Origin: Wyeomyia smithii
Taxonomy: Eukaryota; Arthropoda; Insecta; Diptera; Culicidae
Direction of reading: 5' to 3'
Assembly (NCBI RefSeq): GCF_029784165.1
Contig: NC_073695.1
Location: 158,968,646 to 159,032,645, forward strand
DNA: 64,000 nt
This document shows, piece by piece, positions 21,210-31,272 of this stretch (its first letter is position 1; each line of letters starts with the position of its first letter). Both the position numbers and the translations under genes were made by a program. The notes below the pieces were generated by a model, which ran no database searches, was not told where the DNA came from, and saw nothing but the letters and a program-made list of their open reading frames with translations.

Positions 21210-23775
21210 GCCTTTCTCCTAGAAAGGTATAGCAATCACTTGCAAAACCGAAAGTATAAAAGTGCTCCAAAGGGCCAAATGGCATATATCACTCGACTCA
21301 GCTCGACGAGCTGAGCATTTTCTGTATGTGTGTGTGTGTATGTGCAGATTTTTATTCTCACTCACTTTTTTCAGAGTTGGCTGGACCGATTTTCATGAAA
21401 TTAATTGCAAATCAAAGGTATCGTTGTCCCATAAGACCCTATTCAATTTCATTGTAATCGGATTTTTAGTTAAGAGGTTATGTATCAAAATGTAAAAATC
21501 ATGAAACATCAATATCTCAAAAACTACACAACCGATTTGAGCAAAATTAATTTCAAATAAACGGGCTACCTAAAATACCCTCAACTTTCGAATTTCATAA
21601 AGATTGAACTTGTGGTTCAAAAGTTATTACAAAAAACGTGTTTTGAAGACTACTTAATCTCACTCATGTTTCTCAGAGATGGCTGTACCGATTTTCATGA
21701 AATCAGTGTCAAATGGAAGGTCTAGTTGCCCCATAAGACCCTATTGATTTGTTTTGCAATCAAACTATTACTTTGCCTGTTATGTTCAAAAATGTGAAAT
21801 CCAGCTATGAAAAGGAACATATTTCAAAGACCACTTGAACTCACTCACTTTTCTCAGAGATGGCTGGCCCGATTTCCACAAAATTAGTGTCAACTAATAA
21901 GTCTAGCTGCCTCGTAACACCCTATTGAATTTTACTGTAGTCGGACTGTAACTTACCTATTGAATTTTACTGTAGTCGGACTGTAACTTTGTCTGTAAAA
22001 TACCAAAATGTGAAAATCACGAAACATCATTATCTCAGAAACTACACAACAGATTTGATCAATATTATTATCAGATGAGCGGGCTAGTTAAGGGTTAACT
22101 GATGAATTATGATTGAACACGTGGTTTCAAAGTTTGGCTGCCCTATACGTTCCCATTTCATTTGATTATAATTGAACTTAAGCCACCGTTATGTATTAAA
22201 TTGTTGATAAAACAACGAATGTCTATTATTTCAAAGATTACATGACTTATTTGAACATAACTAGTGTCATACGAACAAGTCATCTCTCAACCTTACAAAT
22301 AACAAACTTCATAACAATTGGATATGTGGCTCAAAAGTTATGGAAAGAAAAGAAATTCGAAGGCTATTTAAAACTATACCTGATATATGTGGTCTCCACA
22401 TAATTTAATGTGGTTTTGTACTATTTGAACGTTCCAAATTCATTGATTCCTTGCGATGTGTTTGAAGTCTGCAAATGCACGACGAATCGGCCATAGGATA
22501 TGATCAAAGTCAAAAGATAAATCGTTTGAAATGATTGGTTTTATCGAAATGACAACATCCTCGACTTTTGGCTTCTGTACATCGTCCTAATTCTGGATAT
22601 ATTCATATTGGGTGGTATTCGGTCATTTTCAGCAAATTTTCTGGCATCAATCTGACAACGGAAATACTCATATTGGGAGGTATTTAGTTATTTTGGTTGT
22701 TTTCCAGAAACTAACACTGGTTGTCTTTAAATTCAAAATGGTGTCAAGGGTCAATGTTTGGTTTCTATGCATCATCTCGATTACGGAAATATCCATGTTG
22801 AGTATTATTTGGTCATTTTCGACTGTTTCCTAGAAGTTGCCATTTAGCGATTTAAAATGGTGCCTGAGGTCAATTGTTAGCTCATTGCATCATTCTGGTT
22901 CCAGAGATACTCATATTGGATGGTATTTGGTTATTTTAGGCTGTTTTTCACAAACCGGATAACGCCATCTTGGATTTTGAAATGGTATTTAAGATTCATT
23001 GCATCATTACGATTCCGAAAATACCCATATTGGGTAGTATTTGGTCGTTTGCCGTTGTTTTTCCGAAACCGGAAGTCGCCATCTTAGAATTCAAAATGGT
23101 ATTTGTGGTCGAATTTAGATCCTGTGTATCTTTCTTTATCCGGATATCATTATATTGGGTGGGAATCGTCCATTTTTGGCTGTTTTCCAGAAACCGGAAG
23201 TTGCTATCTTACAATCCAAAACGTTGCCTGAGGTCGATTATGGAACTTATTCGTTACCACTAAAAACATTTACCTGCCAAATATGGTTCTATTTAGTTGA
23301 TTAGTTCGCGAGATGTGCAGAAATTTGTGCAGAAACATGTGCTTCCATAAGAGGGAGGGGCGTCGAACCATTATGGACATATTTATTACCCTTTAAAACA
23401 TCCACTTGCCAAATTCGGTTTCATTTGCTTGGTTTGTTCTTGAGCTGTGCAGAAATGTATGTTCCATTTGTATTGGACCCCTCCTTTCCAGAAGAGGGAG
23501 GGGTCTCAAACTATCATAGGAACCTTTATCGGGACCAAAAACCCCTACATACAAATTTTCACGTCGATCGGTTCGGTAGTTTTCGAGCCTATATGGATCA
23601 AACAGACAGACAGACCGGACTGCATTTTTATATTTATAGATTACAACATCAATATTTTAAAACCTAAAGAGTGAATCTACATTTATTGGATTGAAGCGTT
23701 CATGTAAATCTATTTTTACAAATAAAAGTTTGAATGAGAAAGGCTGGGTCTGACCGCTAGGTGGATTAATTTAGG
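21210..23775 (+). repeat. E-family repeat, copy E2
   Basis: It abuts E1 head-to-tail with five T residues between. It has the same module order as E1 but with an extra 40-bp local duplication (ACCTATTGAATTTTACTGTAGTC at 21955-21980 region) and a longer set of CATATTGG modules (22600-23240). It is the model for the empty site of the LINE at 38988. Confidence 0.8.
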
Positions 23776-23781
23776 TTTTAC

Positions 23782-24110
23782 ACCTGGTCACTGTCATAAA
23801 ACTGCAATACCTCGTTTTTTACTTCCAAGGGCAATCCATGTCCAAGCCTCATATCAGGATTAGCCAATATTCCACTAACCTCTGATATGCACCGAGCCTG
23901 TTTCACAATGTATTCCGTTGTTTCAAACTATTCTGTTATCGTTTGTTGGTTTTAAGATTTCGGTAGAACCGAAGATATTCTTACTTTATCTTCCCTCAAG
24001 CATTCGGGCGCAGTAAATTTTTGTTTTAAAACTGTAAAATCATCTAGTCGAAGTCTCTCGCTTTACGTTTCAATAAATCCAGGTCATCTTCAGCACCGAA
24101 AATGTTTTTT
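23782..24110 (-). pseudogene. Family-X protein remnant, second copy
   Basis: Near-identical to 18811-19136, with small indels (an extra A run near 24030 and one near 23805) that add frameshifts. It lacks the C-terminal part because the duplication boundary falls inside the remnant. Confidence 0.5.
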
Positions 24111-24914
24111 GCCTTTCTCCTAGAAAGGTATAGTAATCACTTGCAAAACCGAATAGCATATATCACTCGACTCAGCTCGACGAGCTGAGCATTTTCTGTA
24201 TGTATGTGTGTGTGTGTGTATGTATGTGTATGTGTGTATGTGTGTGTATGTGCAGATTTTTATTCTCACTCACTTTTCTCAGAGTTGGCTGGACCGATTT
24301 TCATGAAATTAATTGCAAATCAAAGGTCTTGTTGTCCCACAAGACCCTATTAAATTTCATTGTAATCGGATTTTTAGTTTAGAGGTTATGTATCAAAATG
24401 TAAAAATCATGAAACATCATTATCTCAAAAACTACACAACCGATTTGAACAAAATTGATTTCAAATGAACGAGCTACCTAAAATACCCTTTTGAGTTTCA
24501 TAATAATTGAACTTGTGGTTCAAAAGTTATAACAAGAAACGTGTTTTGAAGACTACTTAATCTCACTCATGTTTCTCAGAGATGGCTGAACCGATTTTCA
24601 TAAAATTAGTGTCAAATGGAAGGTCTAGTTGCCCCATAAAACCCTATTGATTTGTTTTGAAGAAGAATACTCCTCTCAGGAAGTTCGGCTACATAGGGAT
24701 GTGAAATGAAAATCTAAAACCGAAAAAAGTGAAAAATATGTCCAATTTCAAATGCTAATAAATCGGTTAGTATTCGATGGATTTCCTTCGTTCTTGCAGC
24801 AATAGATTGGAAAATCTTCTAAGATTCTTCCCAAAATAAGATAATTGTAATTTTATTATTCACACTATTGTACTATTGAAAATAGTCAAGCCTTGTCAAA
24901 ACGAAAAATTCGAC

Positions 24915-25055
24915 CTCTGATTGGTCGTTATATGCTTGCTTCCCAAGCACGGTCGACAGGATCATATACCTTGCAAATGAAAACATGCTTTTTGGCCTAT
25001 ATAAGAGCCTATTTCAGCCGGAGCTGCTCATAATAGTTCTAGACAGCGACAACAG
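24915..25055 (+). promoter_or_regulatory. Candidate Pol II promoter P1 (CCAAT-type box, TATA, initiator)
   Basis: CTGATTGG (inverted CCAAT box, ATTGG at 24920) lies 78 bp upstream of TATATAAG (24998-25005). A TCATA initiator-like site follows with its A at 25030, 32 bp after the TATA start. Downstream is a purine/CAGC-rich leader. No coding sequence follows. Confidence 0.55.
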
Positions 25056-26160
25056 CAGTCGTCCTTCCTTAGCAGCAGCACTAGCTCTGTGGTTGGTCAC
25101 CACGTCTCAGGAGCAGCGCGGTTTTTCTCAGCGTGTGTCGCCAGACAGCCATTATTCCCCCCGTGTTGGGGCAGCATGAAGATTGCCATCAGGAAATCCA
25201 ATTTTGGGAATCAAAATGCTTTTTTTAAGGCAAATAAACAAGTCATTGGAAGTTGATAATTTTTGTCAACGCAAGCAAGTATTCTGTGTTGCATCCTAGC
25301 AATTTAAATTTGTCGCACCCGTCTAATTTACTGAATGTGAAATAGCTTCCACAGTGCATGTTGTCCGTGTATCTTAATTCCCCCAATGTTAGGGCAGCTC
25401 AAAGGTTGTAATTAGCAACCGATTTTGAACCGCAACATGCTTTTTTGAAGGCAAATAAAAAAATAATTGAGGGTTAATAATTTTCTGGCATCAACACAAG
25501 CAGACATTCTGTGCGGGATGCAATCAAATTCTGTTGTAGTTGTCTAATTTTCACTTTATTTAGTAAACCCCCCACTGTATCAGCATAACCGACATTGAAT
25601 AATAAACTGCCCTGTTAGTACGCATTCACAAAAGCAGTTAGTTCGACTATGCAGAGCTAATATGAAGTCGATTCAATCAATCAGCATAAACAGAATTTCG
25701 TCGTCTCCCAGCTGCCAAGTTGCAACATGATGCAACACGCAACAGCGAGCAAACGAAATCGCTTGATGTTACAAACCGCAATAAGATACGGTTAAAACCG
25801 TTGCGTGTGTAAGAGCACCATCGGTGTTTATTCGCTGGATACACTATCTACTGTCTACTGAACGCAGTAATCTGCTTACATGCGACATGGGGACGGGAAC
25901 ATTTTCTTCAACCAAGCTGCGCAACACGACACAAAACATGTTAATTTATTGCTTCAATGAGAGTGCTATCGGTCCGGCTCGACAGAATGTTCACAAGAAA
26001 TCATTTTTGTGCATCCGTGCTACGAAACTGCGGAAAAAATTTAGAAACTAAAAACAGAGGTGGAGCTTATCAAATGATCGCTCTGAACCAGAATGAAGTC
26101 ACACATATTTTTCAAGTTATATCATTCCACCACGTACGTAAAATAATTCATTCCTATTTT

Positions 26161-26240
26161 CATCCCTATATAAGAGCCTGTTTTAGTCGAAGCCGCTCAT
26201 AGTAGTTCTGAACAGCGACGACAGCAGTCCTCCCTTAGCA
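26161..26240 (+). promoter_or_regulatory. Candidate Pol II promoter P2 (TATA, initiator)
   Basis: TATATAAG at 26167-26174 is followed by TCATA with its A at 26199, the same 32-bp spacing as P1. The leader matches P1 closely (AGTTCTGAACAGCGACGACA against AGTTCTAGACAGCGACAACA). The upstream ATTGG box is not seen here. Confidence 0.5.
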
Positions 26241-26259
26241 GCAGCGGGAGCGAGCAGTG

Positions 26260-26470
26260 GGTACCATCGATAGCGGATAGCGGCCACAACTGTGGCATGG
26301 CTGCGAATAAGTGTAGCAGTTTCAGCGGATCTCACCATCGATAGCAGCACGGCCAGCAGATGCAGGTACAGCGGATACCAATGGCGGCCACAACTGTGGC
26401 ATGGCTACGGATAGCGTTGCAGGTGCTCAGCAGTTGGGCCAGCGTATAGCGGCCACAACTGTGGCATGGC
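26260..26470. repeat. Minisatellite with internal palindrome
   Basis: Three copies of GCGGCCACAACTGTGGCATG (near 26280, 26385 and 26455), each containing the small palindrome GCCACA-AC-TGTGGC. They are separated by related GATAGC/CAGC-rich sequence. Confidence 0.7.
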
Positions 26471-26633
26471 TATGCATAGCGTAGCTGTTGCAGCGGGTAT
26501 ATCAGCATCGATAGTAGCAGGGTCAGCTGATGCAACGACACTCCCTTCACTAAAACGCTGTTTCAGTGTGGTAGCGGGAAGCATCAGCAGCAGGCTTGCA
26601 TGAAGTGAATACATCAGCCAGCAACTTTCTCTA

Positions 26634-26782
26634 AGGCCTCTGCCATAGTAGACGCGAAAAGCGGCGCGAACCGATTCGCTCGGCCGTAGGTTGATGTACA
26701 GCTCTACTGATGGCTGTACATTAACCTACAGCTGAGCGAATCGGTTCGCGTCGCTTTTCGCGTCTATTATGGCAGAGGCCTA
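26634..26782. repeat. Long hairpin 1
   Basis: Arms of about 69 bp (26634-26702 and 26713-26782) with a ~10-nt loop. The arms share GGCCTCTGCCATA, GACGCGAAAAGC, GAACCGATTCGCT and TGTACAGC. Only a few mismatches. Could be a small fold-back MITE or a hairpin-RNA source. Confidence 0.75.
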
Positions 26783-27564
26783 ATGGGAAAGTTGTATCAG
26801 TTTGTTCAGAAGAATATTATTGTCGGTAATATTACAGAGATGCGATTACGTAAATCCGATTTTGAATTGAACAATTGTTCTTTTGAGAACAAATAACACA
26901 CTTATTTGAAGAGTTAATAGCTTTTGGTACCAACAGCAGTATAGTGACAGCCTCAGCGGTAGATGCAGATGCAGCCGGTACTTCCCTGAGGCCGATGTAA
27001 AGGTAAATGGGAGCAGCACGGCGAAACAGTTCGGGTTATGCTTAGACGCGCGTCATTTTTCGTTGTTGATATTCCCCACATGAAACGACGCGCTTTCGTA
27101 TAGCGGTGGTATTAGCGGTAGATGCATTTGTCAACACTTCCTCCAGTAAAGCCGTGTCTAGTTTTCAATGTGAAAACACCTTTCTCATTGTGTTGACCGT
27201 GCGCCTTAGTCCTCACTATCAAGGTAACACAGAGATGTAAGATAAACACTACATCCTATGATAAATTGAACAATTGTCCTTATAAGGACAACAAATGAAT
27301 TAATGAAGATTTAATTTTCAATTAGAATTCTTCTCTCAGGAAGTTCGGCTACATAGGGATGTAAAATGAAAATCTAAAACTGAAAAAAGTGAGAAAAATT
27401 TCAAATGCTAATAAATCGGTTAGTTTTCGATGGATTTTCTTCGTTTTTGCAGCAATCGATTAGAAAATCTTTTAAGATTCCTACCAAATACATGAAATTG
27501 CAATTTTATCATTCGAACTATTGTACTATTGAAAACTCTTAAGCCTTGTCAAAACACAAAATTC

Positions 27565-27690
27565 GACCTCTGATTGGTCGTTATACCGCGCTTTCCCAAG
27601 CACGGTCGGCAGAGTTATGGACCTAGTAAATTGGGAATGCATCATTTGGCCTATATAAGAGTTTCATCAGATAATAAACAAACATTTCAT
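27565..27690 (+). promoter_or_regulatory. Candidate Pol II promoter P3 (CCAAT-type box, TATA)
   Basis: CTGATTGG (ATTGG at 27573) lies 79 bp upstream of TATATAAG (27652-27659), the same spacing as P1. The sequence downstream diverges from P1 and P2 after the TATA box. No coding sequence follows. Confidence 0.5.
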
Positions 27691-27842
27691 CGGATATTAA
27701 ATTGAACAACTGAAATTTGAAGAACACAAATGATTATTTGAAGAGTTAATATTTTCTCGTTTTGCGCTATAATCCAAAGTTAATTATCTTCATCTACATG
27801 CATACTCTGACTATTATTACGTGTTTGCGTCGCTTAGTGTTT

Positions 27843-28002
27843 GGCTACGGTCATGCAGAACGCAAATAACGGCGCGATGCGATTCGGCAAGACGAAATCT
27901 GTTGAAATGTATAGCTCTACTTCGCCTTAAAAAGAGCTGTACATTTCACCACGGTAAGGCGAATCGCATCGCGCCGGCATTCGCGTTCTGCATAACCGTA
28001 GC
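27843..28002. repeat. Long hairpin 2
   Basis: Outer arms share GGCTACGGT, ATGCAGAACGC, GGCGCGATGCGATTCG. Inner arms share GAAATGTA-AGCTCT next to a ~13-nt loop. It has the same inner layout (TGTA-AGCTCTACT at the loop) as hairpin 1, suggesting the two are related elements. Confidence 0.7.
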
Positions 28003-29660
28003 CTTTGTTCCGTTCCCGTTTAATGATGTCGTATTAAATGTGCATATTACAATTCGGCAGCACTTCAACTTCTCATTTGCACAAAATTTAAAAATATCCA
28101 ATGAACTTCATTCAAAATATCAGACAAAAAGAAATTACAATACTGCCAATGAACGGTCAACATTTATTTACTAGAAAAAATGACTGACACGCAAGCAGCC
28201 AGGTTATCTTTCTTGTAAAAGTATTCTACTTCAAGCTAGCGGTCGTGGCTTTGCATACAACCTTCTTGTGATTTTTTTAATCAGACTATTACTTTTCCTG
28301 TTATGTTCAAAAATGTGAAATCCAGCTATGAAAAGGAACATATTCCGAAGACTACTTGAACTCACTCACTTTTCTCAGTGATGGCTGACCCGATTTCTAC
28401 AAAATTAGTGTTAACTAATAAGTCTAGCTGCCTCGTAACACCCTATTGAATTTTACTGTAATCGGACTGTAACTTCGTCTGTAATGTACCGAAATGTGAA
28501 AATCACGAAACTTCATTATCTCAGAAACCACACAACAGATTTGATCAATAATAATATCAGATGAGCGGGCTAGCTAAGGGTTAACTGATGAATTATGATT
28601 GAACACGTAGTTTCAAAGTTTTGCTGCCCTATACGTTCCCATTTCATTTGATTATAATTGAACTGAAGCCATCGTTATGTATTAAATTGTTAATAAAACA
28701 ACGAAAGTCTTTTATTTCAAAGATTACATGACTAATTTGAACATAACTAGTGTCATATGAACAAGTCATCTCTCAAACTTACAAATGACAAACTTCATAA
28801 CAATTTGATATGTAACTCAACAGTTATGGAAAGAAAAGAAATTCAAAGGCTATTCAAATCTATACTTGCTTTGATTGATATATGTGGTCTCAAAATGGTG
28901 TCAAGGGTCAATGTTTGGTTTCTATGCATCATCTCGATTACGGAAATATCCATGTTGAGTATTATTTGGTCATTTTCGACTGTTTCCTATAAGTTGCCAT
29001 TTAGCGATTCAAAATGGTGCCTGAGGTCAATTGTTAGCTCATTGCATCATTCTGGTTCCAGAGATACTCATATTGGATGGTATTTGGTTATTTCAGGCTG
29101 TTTTTCACAAACCGGAAGTCGCCATCTTGGATTTCAAAATGGTATTTAAAATAATTTCTGGCCTCTGAGCGTCATTCTGGTTGAAGAAACACCCATATTG
29201 GGTGTAATTCGATCATTTTCCGCTGTTTCCCAGGAACCGGAAGTCGCCAACCTAGAATCCAAAATGGGATCTGTGGTCGATTGCAGCAGATGTGTATCAT
29301 TTGTTACCACTAAAAACATTCACCTGCCAAATATGGTTCCATTTAGTTGATTAGTTCGCGAGATGTGCAGAAATTTGTGCAGACACATGTGGGCGTCGAA
29401 CCATTATGGACATATTTATTACCCTTAAAAACATCTACATGCCAAATTCGGTTTCATTTGCTTGGTTTGTTCTTGAGTTGTGCAGAAATGTATGTTTCAT
29501 TTGTATTGGACTCCTCCTTTCCAGAAGAGGGAGGGGTCTCAAACTATCATAGGAACCGGGACCAAAAACCCCTACATACAAATTTTCACGTCGATCGGTT
29601 CGGTAGTTTTCGAGCCTATATGGATCAAACAGACTGACAGACCGGACTACATTTTTTATA

Positions 29661-29665
29661 TGTAT
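29661..29665. repeat. BEL element target duplication, left copy
   Basis: TGTAT, repeated at 37367-37371 directly after the right LTR. The second duplication copy (near 21055) shows the uninterrupted region. Confidence 0.9.
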
Positions 29666-29928
29666 TGTTTCGTTCAAAAAGGCTTAACGACACTAACTCC
29701 GTCACTTTTAACTTTATTTGCTTTATTCACTTCACTTTGAACTAATGTGGAACAACAACACTGATTTTGCGGTACTGACAGTTCTCCTATATTTGCGCTT
29801 GCCTTTTTATAGCTAAATTAGCTAAAATTGTGTTTGTGTCACCGCCGTGCGGGGTAGCCGCGTTGGTAACATGCAGGCGGTATTCGCTTAACTGGTCGAA
29901 ATGTACAAAATAAACATATTACGTAACA
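29666..29928 (-). repeat. BEL 3' LTR (LTR1)
   Basis: 263 bp, TG...CA ends. It differs from the 5' LTR at a handful of positions, suggesting a moderately recent insertion. Confidence 0.9.
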
Positions 29929-29942
29929 TCGCCGCCTCCTTG
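29929..29942 (-). other. Polypurine tract of the BEL element
   Basis: On the minus strand, AAGGAGGCGGCGA directly abuts the 3' LTR. This is the expected primer for plus-strand DNA synthesis. Confidence 0.7.
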
Positions 29943-30067
29943 AAATTACAATTTCAATCATGACAAATCTACAGCTACAGTTAACATTTTTACATTACAA
30001 TTGAACATTGGACTATTACTAACAATCTAACACGTAACAATAATATTTTGCATAACACTAAGAACAG

Positions 30068-31258
30068 TTACTCAGCTTCATCTCCTTCAGCAACAGCAGC
30101 AGTGTGATCCGGAAGCAAACAGATTTTTGTGATGGGGCGTGTGATGATTCCACGAGCGGTGCGAAGCGAAACCACCCTCGTCAAACCGTCTGGGCCGGGG
30201 GAAGTGGTGACGATGCGTGCCAATGGCCAACGAATGGGTGGCTGTAGCTCATCGACGACTACAACTAATCTGCCAGGCAGCAACGTGTGATTCCGGGGAT
30301 TCATCGTGGTGTCCTTTTGCAGTTCTTGCAGATATTCGGTGCGCCAGTGACTCCAAAATTGCTGGAAGTGCAACTGCAATTTTTGAAAGTGGTCCAGCCG
30401 ATTTACGGGAATATGTTGATGATCTGGGTCGGGCAGGGCCAGCATACTGGAACCGATCAAGAAATGAGCGGGCGTGAGCGCAGCCAAATCGTTCGGGTCG
30501 TCTGACATTGGAAGCAGGGGTCGAGAATTCATAAGCGCTTCAATTTGGGCCAGAATAGTGGACAAATCTTCGAACGACACACGAGATGAACCGAGTTGAC
30601 GGTACAAATGCTTCTTGGCCACTTTCACGGCCGCCTCCCAGAGACCGCCGAAGTGCGGTGCTTTTGGTGGTGTTAGATGCCATGTGATTCCTTCTGCAGC
30701 GCACGTTGGAGCAATTTTTTCATTCTCCTCACTTTTTCGCAGCATGGCAAAAAGATCGTTCAAGTCGTTCTTGGCTCCTTCAAAATTTTTGCCGTTGTCT
30801 GAGTGAATGTGGGCAGGGCGACCGCGTCGAGCAATAAATCGCCTTAATGCTAGCAGGAAACCTGGCGTTGATAAATCACTGACTAGCTCTAAGTAAACCG
30901 CTTTTGTTGCGAAGCAAATGAAGAGGCACAGATACGCTTTCGCAGGTGCAGCCCGTTTGTGTATCGGCTTCAAGTAGAACGGTCCAGCATAATCGACACC
31001 CGTAACACTAAATGGACGGCTCGGGATTAATCTGTGCGCAGGTAATTGGCCGATTTGTTGTTGCGCAGGTACCGGATCGAGGCGAGTGCAGCGGAAGCAC
31101 CGACGAACTGTGTTGTGAGCGAGCTTGCGGCCTTGCAGCGGCCAAAATTCTTCGCGAATGGCACTTAGTAGAAGCCGTCCTCCGGCGTGAAACATTTGGT
31201 GATGATAATGTTGGGCAATTAGCAGTTGAGATAAGTTGAGTCGTCCTCCAACCCTCAA
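30068..31258 (-). CDS. BEL/Pao integrase domain (396 aa, 3' part of pol)
   Basis: This is the integrase half of pol, which would join the retrotransposon cDNA to host DNA. A zinc-binding HHCC module lies at about residues 17-58 (HYHHQMFH...CFRC). The catalytic core has VDYAGPF (Asp about 88), HSDNGKNFEGA (second Asp about 154) and PHFGGLWEAAVK (Glu about 190). The region after residue 290 matches the DUF5641-like C-terminal domain of BEL integrases. The first in-frame Met at 31258 lies in VGGRLN, inside the pol polyprotein, so this is not a true start. A one-base-type frameshift near 31275 separates it from the upstream frame; stop at 30068. Confidence 0.88.
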   Translation of the reverse strand: MRVGGRLNLSQLLIAQHYHHQMFHAGGRLLLSAIREEFWPLQGRKLAHNTVRRCFRCTRLDPVPAQQQIGQLPAHRLIPSRPFSVTGVDYAGPFYLKPIHKRAAPAKAYLCLFICFATKAVYLELVSDLSTPGFLLALRRFIARRGRPAHIHSDNGKNFEGAKNDLNDLFAMLRKSEENEKIAPTCAAEGITWHLTPPKAPHFGGLWEAAVKVAKKHLYRQLGSSRVSFEDLSTILAQIEALMNSRPLLPMSDDPNDLAALTPAHFLIGSSMLALPDPDHQHIPVNRLDHFQKLQLHFQQFWSHWRTEYLQELQKDTTMNPRNHTLLPGRLVVVVDELQPPIRWPLARIVTTSPGPDGLTRVVSLRTARGIITRPITKICLLPDHTAAVAEGDEAE

Positions 31259-31272
31259 TACCCCCTCTGGGT

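Larger units (their letters stand above)
18811..23781. repeat. Tandem segmental duplication, copy 1 (4.97 kb, uninterrupted)
   Basis: It consists of the family-X segment (18811-19136), E1 (19137-21204) and E2 (21210-23775). The whole order is repeated at 23782-45986 with high identity: matching stretches compared by eye (for example 19680-19850 against 28280-28450) differ at only a few positions per hundred. The junction is ...TTTTAC|ACCTGGTCAC at 23781/23782. Confidence 0.85.
24659..28270. mobile_element. 3.6-kb non-coding insert with promoters and hairpins, unclassified
   Basis: Absent from the other duplication copy (E1 near 19675), so it is an insertion. It is richer in GC than its surroundings. 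It contains a ~345-bp head repeated at 24664-25010 and 27325-27665, each with an ATTGG box and TATATAAG. A third TATATAAG lies at 26167. Also present: a minisatellite at 26260-26470, two long hairpins (26634-26782, 27843-28002) and repeated GAACAATTGT-AACAAAT motifs. No long frame and no transposase. Ends show only a weak inverted similarity (AAGAAG near both) and a partial GATTT repeat, so its class is open. Alternatives: a captured fragment of a promoter cluster, or a large non-autonomous DNA element. Confidence 0.6.

Noticed and set aside
24664..27665. Repeated 345-bp heads as LTRs of a retrotransposon
   Set aside because: No TG...CA ends, primer site or polypurine tract, and the repeats are not at both ends of the insert.
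24659..28270. Histone gene cluster
   Set aside because: The promoter layout is reminiscent, but no histone fold coding sequence and no 3' histone stem-loop were found.
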